Shown in pieces: positions 58,048 through 64,000 of a DNA stretch of 64,000 nucleotides (positions are counted from its first letter, which is position 1; the number at the start of each line of letters is the position of its first letter). The position numbers and the translations under genes were made by a program. The stretch spans positions 434,001-498,000 of the forward strand of contig NZ_JAJAWG010000001.1 of assembly GCF_020531905.1 (NCBI RefSeq), written 5' to 3'. Origin of the DNA: Deefgea salmonis. GTDB lineage: Bacteria; Pseudomonadota; Gammaproteobacteria; Burkholderiales; Chitinibacteraceae. Under the pieces are notes generated by a model that was not told the origin of the DNA, made no database searches, and was given only the letters and a program-made list of their open reading frames with translations.

Positions 58048-58935
58048 TTATTTAACTTGTCGAACTTGCTCTACCGCTTCGCACATCGCTTGCGCGCCAT
58101 CAACTAAGCGCGGCCCCATGCGGCTGATGATGTCTTTAGGCAGCACATAAAACTGATTATTCTTGCTCGCGCTGAGGTTTTTCCAACGCTGCCAACTGGC
58201 CAAAACGTCGCCCTTCACCCCCGGCTCGCCGCTGGTCATAATCGCATCTGGATTGGCCACCAACACCGCCTCGACATCCACTTTGGGCGTGAGCTCTGGC
58301 AAATGGCCAAACACATTCACCGCACCACACAAGCGCATCACATCCGAAATAATTTGCGTGTTATTGATCGTCATTAAAGGCCGATCCCAAATCTGATAAA
58401 ACACCCGCACTGGCGTTCGGCCAGAATAGGTTTTTTCTAACCGCGCCAATTGCTCGCGATAGTGTTTGGCCGCCTTGGCCGCGCCCGCTGTTTGCTGGGT
58501 TAATACCCCCAAGCGCTCCAGCACCGTTGGCACATCGGTCATTTTTTTAGAAAAAGTCGTAAACACCGGAATCCCCAACTGCTTAATTTGATCAAGCTGG
58601 CGCTGTGGATTGCCGCTACCCCAAGCAATAATTAAATCGGGCTTTAGCGCCCGAATGCGCTCTAAATCAAAACCGTTATACCCGCCAATGCGCTCAATTT
58701 CTTTGGCCTTGGCCGGATAATCACTGTAATTAACCGCGCCGACAATCAAGTCGCCCGCGCCAATGGCAAACAAATCCTCAGTCGCATGCGGCGCTAAACT
58801 AATAATGCGCGCGGCGGGTTTGGCTAGCGTGACCGTCACGCCCAAATCATCTTGCACACTGACTGCCGCGCTCACTACAGCAGTCGCTAACGAAGCAGTC
58901 ACCACCATCACGGCCAGTTTAAATTTAAAACTCAT
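58048..58935 (-). CDS. Periplasmic corrinoid-binding protein (BtuF-like)
   Basis: 295 residues. Sec signal peptide about 1–27 (SFKFKLAVMVVTASLATAVVSA) with no lipobox cysteine. Binding-fold segments IISLAPHATEDLFAIGAGD, VNYSDYPAKAKEIERIGGYNG and ALKPDLIIAW fit BtuF. First gene of the uptake set, about 135 bp after cbiA; no cobalamin riboswitch motif is evident in that gap. Confidence 0.88.
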   Translation of the reverse strand: MSFKFKLAVMVVTASLATAVVSAAVSVQDDLGVTVTLAKPAARIISLAPHATEDLFAIGAGDLIVGAVNYSDYPAKAKEIERIGGYNGFDLERIRALKPDLIIAWGSGNPQRQLDQIKQLGIPVFTTFSKKMTDVPTVLERLGVLTQQTAGAAKAAKHYREQLARLEKTYSGRTPVRVFYQIWDRPLMTINNTQIISDVMRLCGAVNVFGHLPELTPKVDVEAVLVANPDAIMTSGEPGVKGDVLASWQRWKNLSASKNNQFYVLPKDIISRMGPRLVDGAQAMCEAVEQVRQVK

Positions 58936-59070
58936 ATTTAATTCCAATCTTCCAATCATGATGCCAATTTGTAATACCGCGGCGCGACGTCATGCTGACG
59001 TCAAAGCGCCAACGATCAGCGCCAGTTGACCCACGCTGACCATCACCCAAACCATCGATCAAACCAATCA

Positions 59071-60357
59071 TCAAACCGCGCCAAACAATGCCGCCGTCGC
59101 GATTGGACTACTCATAAACCACGCATGCAAATACGAAGTCTGCAAACTACCTTGCCGGTATATCGCCTCAGCACTAGAGCCTAAGCGGCATGGCGAACCA
59201 TACCCTATAGGCGCAAGCTGCGTCTGCAATGTTGAATAATGAAACGTATGCCCACGCAGCGCCCCCGACCCTAAGTCAAAACTTTGCGGCCCAAGCGCGG
59301 CTAAGCGGGTTTGCATGCTCACCTGTGCAGGCAACACGCCCCACATCGCCTGCTCGGCACCATCGAGCAAAGTCAGCGATTTGCATATTGCAATCATCCC
59401 GCCGCATTCAGCCCAGATGGGTTTGTCCTCGGCCACATGCTGCGCCAGCGCAGCGCGTATCGTCGGATGCGCGGCCAGTTGTGCCGCGTGCAACTCGGGG
59501 TAACCGCCGGGCAACCACACCGCATCACAAGCGGGCAAAGCCTCGTGCGCCAGCGGGGAGAAAAACTTGAGCTCCGCGCCCAAAGCCGTCAAACACGCCA
59601 AATTGGCCGGATAAATAAAACAAAATGCCGCATCGCGAGCAATCGCAATCCGTTGACCCACCAGCAACGGCGCGATTTCGCTGGCAATCGGCGCGGCAAA
59701 TTCAATGGTTGGCAAGTTTTTCGCGTTACCAATGGGCTGCGCCGCTAGCACATCGGCCAGTGCATCGAGTCTCTCGGCTAAATCGGGAATTTCTGCTGGC
59801 AGCGCCAAACCCAAATGCCGCTCAGGTAGCGGCGCAACGCGCCCAAGCCAACCTTGCCAATGCGCCGCCCTTGCCGACTCTTGCAACATCTGCGCATGGC
59901 GCTCGCCCGCCACTTTATTAGCCAATACACCAAAAAACGGCAAATCTGCGCGGTAATGCGCCAAGCCAAACGCCAGCGCACCAAAGGTCTGCGCCATTGC
60001 GCCCGCGTCGATCACCGCCAACACCGGCAAACCAAACTTCACCGCCAAATCGGCGGTACTTGGTTCACCGTCAAACAAACCCATCACCGATTCGATCAAA
60101 ATCACATCAAAATCGCGCGCCGCTTGCGCCAGCATTTGCCGGCACAAATCCTCACCGACCAGCCATAAATCCAGATTATCCACCGGCGCAGCGCTGGCAA
60201 AACCCAGCAGCAAGGGATCCAAAAAATCAGGCCCGCATTTGAAAACCTTAACGCGCAAACCTTGCCGCCGATACAGCCAAGCCAAGCCAGCGGTGATGGT
60301 GGTTTTGCCTGAGCCTGAGGATGGGGCGGCGATCAATAAAACAGCAGATGAACTCAT
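59071..60357 (-). CDS. cbiA: Cobyrinate a,c-diamide synthase
   Basis: 428 residues. ATP-dependent amidation of cobyrinic acid side chains a and c. N-terminal APSSGSGKTTITAGL, CGPDFLDP and ESVMGLFDG; C-terminal glutaminase-like Cys in WAECGGMI and HTFHYS. Equivalent to cobB of aerobic producers (hydrogenobyrinate); cofactor timing cannot be decided here. Starts 13 bp after the thioesterase stop. Confidence 0.94.
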   Translation of the reverse strand: MSSSAVLLIAAPSSGSGKTTITAGLAWLYRRQGLRVKVFKCGPDFLDPLLLGFASAAPVDNLDLWLVGEDLCRQMLAQAARDFDVILIESVMGLFDGEPSTADLAVKFGLPVLAVIDAGAMAQTFGALAFGLAHYRADLPFFGVLANKVAGERHAQMLQESARAAHWQGWLGRVAPLPERHLGLALPAEIPDLAERLDALADVLAAQPIGNAKNLPTIEFAAPIASEIAPLLVGQRIAIARDAAFCFIYPANLACLTALGAELKFFSPLAHEALPACDAVWLPGGYPELHAAQLAAHPTIRAALAQHVAEDKPIWAECGGMIAICKSLTLLDGAEQAMWGVLPAQVSMQTRLAALGPQSFDLGSGALRGHTFHYSTLQTQLAPIGYGSPCRLGSSAEAIYRQGSLQTSYLHAWFMSSPIATAALFGAV

Positions 60358-60370
60358 AAAAAGTGAATAC

Positions 60371-60817
60371 CTAGGTGTGAATCACATAGTTGCCAACAAA
60401 CCGCACTGCAATGCCCTGCGCGGTGATGATTTGCACGGGCAGCGCAATCCGCCCTCGCCCTTTACGGGCAAATAATTTCAAGCAATGCGCAAAATCGGTA
60501 TCGCTAATTACATTGCATTCGGCGTGAATTGTTTCAACTACGGGCAATAAATAATCAATCTTGGCGTCTTGAATCACGATATGCGCGTGAATGCCTGCAG
60601 CATGCAATTGTGCAAACACCATACTCCAGCCAGCCAACACCGCAACGGCATACAAGCTACCGCCAAATGCGGTGCATTTATGATTGATGTTCGGCGAGAG
60701 TGGCGCACTAAGTTGCACTCGCTGAGTCGTAGCATGAACAACCTGTATACCAATTTCACGCGTTAACGGGATTTTTTCGTGTAGCGTTTTTTCTAGTAGC
60801 GGAGCTAACTCACTCAT
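60371..60817 (-). CDS. YiiD C-terminal-like hotdog thioesterase
   Basis: 148 residues. The NHKCTAFGGSLYAVAVLAGWSMV segment is the conserved core of the YiiD-C thioesterase family; no acetyltransferase domain is fused as in E. coli YiiD. It lies inside the cobalamin cluster between cobO and cbiA on the same strand, 13 bp before cbiA. A link to corrinoids is not established. ATG 60817 is preferred to the open frame reaching 60868. Confidence 0.78.
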   Translation of the reverse strand: MSELAPLLEKTLHEKIPLTREIGIQVVHATTQRVQLSAPLSPNINHKCTAFGGSLYAVAVLAGWSMVFAQLHAAGIHAHIVIQDAKIDYLLPVVETIHAECNVISDTDFAHCLKLFARKGRGRIALPVQIITAQGIAVRFVGNYVIHT

Positions 60818-60856
60818 GACAGATTCCAATATTGGTACGCGTAAACCGAAATCATC

Positions 60857-60962
60857 GTAGGGTGCCAATGAGCGCAGCGAATTGCGCCGCGAAGCAATTA
60901 CGCTTTGGGCGCAGCCTCATACGGTGCAACGGTGCAATTCGCGTTGCTCATTGACACCCTAC
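60857..60962. repeat. Palindromic intergenic repeat (GTAGGGTG type) between cobO and the thioesterase gene
   Basis: About 30-bp arms with few mismatches: GTAGGGTGCCAATGAGC…GAATTGC against GCAATTC…GCTCATTGACACCCTAC. Same termini as the trpD–trpC element. It separates the cobalamin cluster into two parts, without a T-run. Confidence 0.8.
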
Positions 60963-61026
60963 CTTGTTTTTTTTGACATCAAGAAAACATGAGCAGCCTA
61001 GCCTTAAACACCCATCGCAGGGGCAA

Positions 61027-61629
61027 TTACCACTCCAAGCCCTTTTGCGCTTTGATACCCGATTTGTAAGCATGTTTTTCATCCGCCAACACGGTGACGG
61101 TATCGGCAATTTCATGCAATTGAGTAATCGCGGCGCGGCCGGTGACGACGACGTGTTGCATCTCGGGGCGTGATTCTAAATCGCGCAATATGATGTCTTT
61201 ATCGAGGTATTTGTAAGATAAGCAATACGTCAGCTCGTCAAGCACCACCACGTCGTAGCTTGGATCGTTCAGCATTTTGGCCGCCATCGCCCAAGCGGTT
61301 TCTGAGCGGGCTTTGTCGGCGTCAAAGTTTTGCGTTTCCCACGTAAATCCATCCCCCATCACATGCCATTCGCAGTGCTGACCCAAAAAGGCTTCTTCGC
61401 CAGTGTCGGTGCGGTTTTTAATAAATTGCACTACGCCCACTTTAAGCCCATGACCAATGGCGCGCGCGACCATACCAAAAGCGGACGATGATTTACCTTT
61501 GCCGTTGCCGGTGAGCAAAATCATGATGCCGGTGTCGATATTGGCTTCGGCGATATGCGCGTCGATAATGGCTTTTTTGCGCGCCATGCGCGCGGCGTGG
61601 CGCTCGTTTTTAGCTTGGTCTTGACTCAT
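61027..61629 (-). CDS. cobO: Cob(I)yrinic acid a,c-diamide adenosyltransferase
   Basis: 200 residues. CobO/BtuR/CobA-type P-loop enzyme: ILLTGNGKGKSSSAFGMVARA, VQFIKNR, FTWETQNFDAD and VVLDELTYCLSY. Transfers adenosyl from ATP to the cobalt. ATG 61629 follows GGAG and matches the family; the frame is open to 61677. Follows the leaderless BtuF-like gene. Confidence 0.95.
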   Translation of the reverse strand: MSQDQAKNERHAARMARKKAIIDAHIAEANIDTGIMILLTGNGKGKSSSAFGMVARAIGHGLKVGVVQFIKNRTDTGEEAFLGQHCEWHVMGDGFTWETQNFDADKARSETAWAMAAKMLNDPSYDVVVLDELTYCLSYKYLDKDIILRDLESRPEMQHVVVTGRAAITQLHEIADTVTVLADEKHAYKSGIKAQKGLEW

Positions 61630-61664
61630 GCTGACAACTCCGAAATTAAAATAAATAGTCGATT

Positions 61665-62453
61665 TTACTGCTCGCACAGCTGGCGAATATGCGCTTGAAT
61701 CTGTGGCAAACCACGGGTGATGGCCGTAATGCCGGGAACGAGTAAATCTTCACTTTTGATTTCAAACACCTGCTGATTTTTTACTGCAGCAATGACGTCC
61801 CAGCCCGCCCTCGCGGTTACGGTTTCCGGCGCAAAAGCTTGCCCACACCAACTACCAAGAATTAAATCTGGTGCGCCCGCAATCACTTGCTCTGGCGTCA
61901 CTGTGCGATCTTTGGCACGCACTTTAGGCGCAATCTCGGCAAAAATATCGTCGCCACCGGCAATCGCGATCAGCTCCGACACCCAGCAAATACCGGTATA
62001 CAGCGGCGTATGCCATTCCTCGAAATACACTTTGGGTCGCCATACAAAGTGCGTCGCAGCGAATTTGGCGGCAGCAATCTGCGCGCTTAACTCGGCAATT
62101 AAGGCATTGGCGCGCTCAGTACAGTCGAGCAATAAACCCAAGGTGCGAATCATATTAAAGATACCGGCGATGCTGCGCTGATTAAAAAACAGCACTTCAT
62201 AGCCCGCCAAAACACACTCTTTAACCATCTCGCCTTGTAAGCTTGAATACGCCAAAATCAAATCGGGTTCAACTGCCAATATTTTTTCGACTTTGGCACT
62301 CGAAAACCCGCAAATAATCGGATGATTTTTAGTCACGCCAGCAGGGTGGCGCGAAAAGGCCGAGATACCCACAATGCGCTGCTGTTGCCCCAAGGCATAC
62401 AGCACTTCGACGGTTTCGCTACTTAAACAAGCAATTCTTTGCGGGCCGTGCAT
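61665..62453 (-). CDS. Leaderless BtuF-like cobalamin-binding protein
   Basis: 262 residues of the periplasmic-binding fold (RIACLSSETVEVLYALGQQ, AVEPDLILAYSSLQ, YFEEWHTPLYTG, PDLILGSWCG) but starting directly at the mature-like part: no signal peptide or N-terminal hydrophobic segment. AGGAG lies 5 nt before the ATG, so the start is well defined. It is probably cytosolic unless exported by an unknown route. Encoded between cobD and cobO, it might bind a pathway corrinoid; this is inference. Confidence 0.82.
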   Translation of the reverse strand: MHGPQRIACLSSETVEVLYALGQQQRIVGISAFSRHPAGVTKNHPIICGFSSAKVEKILAVEPDLILAYSSLQGEMVKECVLAGYEVLFFNQRSIAGIFNMIRTLGLLLDCTERANALIAELSAQIAAAKFAATHFVWRPKVYFEEWHTPLYTGICWVSELIAIAGGDDIFAEIAPKVRAKDRTVTPEQVIAGAPDLILGSWCGQAFAPETVTARAGWDVIAAVKNQQVFEIKSEDLLVPGITAITRGLPQIQAHIRQLCEQ

Positions 62454-62461
62454 GCTGACTC

Positions 62462-63514
62462 CTAAGTCGATTGAGCTTGCGCTGCAGCGCGCGCTAAACG
62501 CTGCGCAAACTGCGCTTGTTGCTGCAGCGTTAACGCGCCAAAACGCAGCGCATTAACACCAACATCTTGGGTATTGAACACCCGAGCATATATGCCATTG
62601 GCTGCCAGCGCATACCCCCATTGATCAATCTGATCGACCACACAAAACTGCATCAGTGGATGCTCGCTGCTTGGGATTAAACCGTGCGTCATTAATTGCG
62701 CGCGCATCGCTTGGCCTGCTTGCTGCAAACACGTTTTTTGCAATTGCTGCCACGCCACATCCGCTAAGGCCAATTGTCCAGCCCATAATGCGGGGCCACT
62801 CACCGACCATGGGCCGATGATTTGCGCCAAAGCCGCCAATATGGCTTGATCAGTAAAAACAAGCCCCAAACGCAGCCCTGCCAAACCAAAAAACTTGCCA
62901 ATACCACGCAAAACAATCAAGCCAGAGCGATGAGGCTGACTCGCGGCTTGGCACACACTCTCAGCGGCATCAACATCAATAAAGGCTTCATCAACAATTA
63001 ACCAAGCACCACGCGCGGCCAATCTGGCGTGCATGGCCAATAGCTGCTGCGCCGTCCAACAGTGCCCATCAGGATTATTGGGATTGACTAAAATCAGCAC
63101 GTCCAGCGTATCGAGCGCGGCATCGATCTCGTCTCGCGCCAGTACACACATCACATGCCCTGCCAACTGCCAACGCCATGCATGCTCGGCATACGACAAG
63201 CGTAAAACGCCGACGCGGCAAGGCGCGCGCAACTGCGGCAAAGCCACAATTGCCGCTTGCGATCCCGCCACCGGCAAACACTGGGCACTGCCGTAATATT
63301 GTTTCAGCACCACCCCAAACTCAGCGCTGATTTGCGGCAAACGCTGCGCGACCGATTCGGGCATCGCCGGCAAAGGGTAGCTGTAAGGCGAAATCCCCGT
63401 TGAGCAATCGAGCCAATCGGCGTCACCGCCACCAAAACGCGCTTGTACTGCCAATAAATTGCCACCATGCCGTGGCGCTGCATGACATGGCCTGCCCTGT
63501 TTAAAATCAGCCAC
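62462..63514 (-). CDS. cobD: L-threonine-O-3-phosphate decarboxylase
   Basis: 350 residues. PLP class-I aminotransferase fold with DCSTGISPYSYPLP, VNPNNPDGH, VDEAFIDVD and the cofactor lysine in GIGKFFGLAGLRLG. Produces aminopropanol phosphate for the nucleotide loop (called cobC in the aerobic nomenclature). The start codon is GTG, overlapping the cbiB stop by 8 bases. Confidence 0.9.
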   Translation of the reverse strand: MADFKQGRPCHAAPRHGGNLLAVQARFGGGDADWLDCSTGISPYSYPLPAMPESVAQRLPQISAEFGVVLKQYYGSAQCLPVAGSQAAIVALPQLRAPCRVGVLRLSYAEHAWRWQLAGHVMCVLARDEIDAALDTLDVLILVNPNNPDGHCWTAQQLLAMHARLAARGAWLIVDEAFIDVDAAESVCQAASQPHRSGLIVLRGIGKFFGLAGLRLGLVFTDQAILAALAQIIGPWSVSGPALWAGQLALADVAWQQLQKTCLQQAGQAMRAQLMTHGLIPSSEHPLMQFCVVDQIDQWGYALAANGIYARVFNTQDVGVNALRFGALTLQQQAQFAQRLARAAAQAQST

Positions 63515-64000
63515 TATGAATCACCATCGCAAAGAATAAAACCAAAACCATCCCGCCCAGCCAACATGCCAGCGTAGTTTGAATGAGCTGAATGCTACGC
63601 GCGATATCTGGCGCACTAGCCAACGGGCCAAAGCCTAATTCAGGCCGCAGCTCAATTTGACCATGATAAGGCGCCGCACCGCCCAAGCGAATCCCCAGCG
63701 CGCCAGCGCCCGCGGCCATCACCGGGCCGGCATTGGGGCTATCCCACAGCGGCGCTTGCTGTCGCCATGCCATGAACGCCAATCGAGTTTGCCCAAGCAA
63801 AGCGTAAGATACCGCACACAATCGCGCTGGCACCCAATTGAGCACATCATCCATGCGCGCCGCACAACGGCCAAAGCGCAGCCATTTTTGCGTTTTGTAG
63901 CCCCACATCGCATCCAAGGTATTGGCCAAGCGATGTACGAGCGCGCCCGCGCCACCCAATAGCATGAAATAAAACAAACTGGCAAAAATCGCATCCGCGC
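63507..64000 (-). CDS. cbiB: Adenosylcobinamide-phosphate synthase (5' part beyond window)
   Basis: The C-terminal about 164 residues; the gene continues past the right edge and no start lies inside. LANTLDAMWGYK, RMDDVLNWVPARLCA and the DSPNAGPVMAA motif are CbiB/CobD-type signatures; hydrophobic helices indicate an inner-membrane protein. Joins aminopropanol phosphate to adenosylcobyrate. Upstream cobalamin genes, and perhaps a B12 riboswitch, would lie off the window. Confidence 0.92.
   Translation of the reverse strand, partial: ADAIFASLFYFMLLGGAGALVHRLANTLDAMWGYKTQKWLRFGRCAARMDDVLNWVPARLCAVSYALLGQTRLAFMAWRQQAPLWDSPNAGPVMAAGAGALGIRLGGAAPYHGQIELRPELGFGPLASAPDIARSIQLIQTTLACWLGGMVLVLFFAMVIHSG

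Noticed and set aside
58936-59070. Cobalamin riboswitch before btuF
   Set aside because: No B12-box-like sequence or the usual conserved core is visible in the gap.

Overview
The window is core chromosome of a betaproteobacterium. Gene content and order (nrdR–ribD–ribE–ribBA–ribH–nusB, apaG/rpe, sdhCDAB–sdhE–gltA–sucAB–lpd–sucCD with a GntR regulator beside mdh, and a 3',5'-nucleotidase-type PHP protein next to cysM) point to the Neisseriales, perhaps a Chromobacteriaceae/Chitinibacteraceae relative such as Deefgea or Chitinibacter. That placement is inferred from gene content and protein similarity, not computed. I see no prophage, integrase, IS transposase, CRISPR array or rRNA operon.

Layout: 1–4209 (minus) is a tightly coupled riboflavin operon, nrdR–ribD–(small zinc ribbon)–ribE–ribBA–ribH–nusB; glyA lies upstream behind a strong hairpin. 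5777–10032 (minus) holds a CorA-like transporter and a purine salvage set (AzgA-type permease, apt, hpt). 10112–10890 is a GDT1/TMEM165-type Mn exporter under a yybP-ykoY Mn2+ riboswitch. 10942–16499 (minus) has a low-molecular-weight phosphatase, serine deaminase with its transporter, an Atm1-type ABC exporter and apaG. 16655–23387 (plus) is rpe–arsC-like–gph–trpE–trpG–trpD–trpC, where a GxxExxY nuclease-like gene and two inverted-repeat cassettes interrupt the trp genes. 23419–27621 (minus) is an unusual tadA–phosphatase fusion, recN and nadK; hrcA and mltB run the other way.

29913–38691 (minus) contains a MASE1-like/PAS/GGDEF/EAL protein broken by an in-frame amber codon, the scpA/scpB condensin genes, a LiaF-like membrane protein, a site-2 protease, a YciO-type protein, a PHP phosphatase, cysM and a yqjD–yqjE–yqjK-like membrane operon. 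38917–51690 (minus) is an almost complete TCA-cycle block. A GntR/UTRA regulator and divergent mdh share a control region with a 14-bp perfect palindrome. After a proQ-like gene and tRNA-Thr(UGU), 54654–64000 (minus) is a cobalamin assembly and uptake cluster: cbiB, cobD, a leaderless BtuF-like protein, cobO, a thioesterase, cbiA, btuF/btuC/btuD-like genes and cobQ. The two edge genes, nusB and cbiB, are incomplete.

Most of the window is well-known housekeeping. The points most worth following are the tadA–tyrosine phosphatase fusion, the nested inverted repeats around the GxxExxY gene and trpG, the amber-interrupted c-di-GMP protein with a possible restart signal, the leaderless BtuF homologue inside the cobalamin operon, the metal-ligand-less RibA half of RibBA, and several families of intercistronic palindromes.
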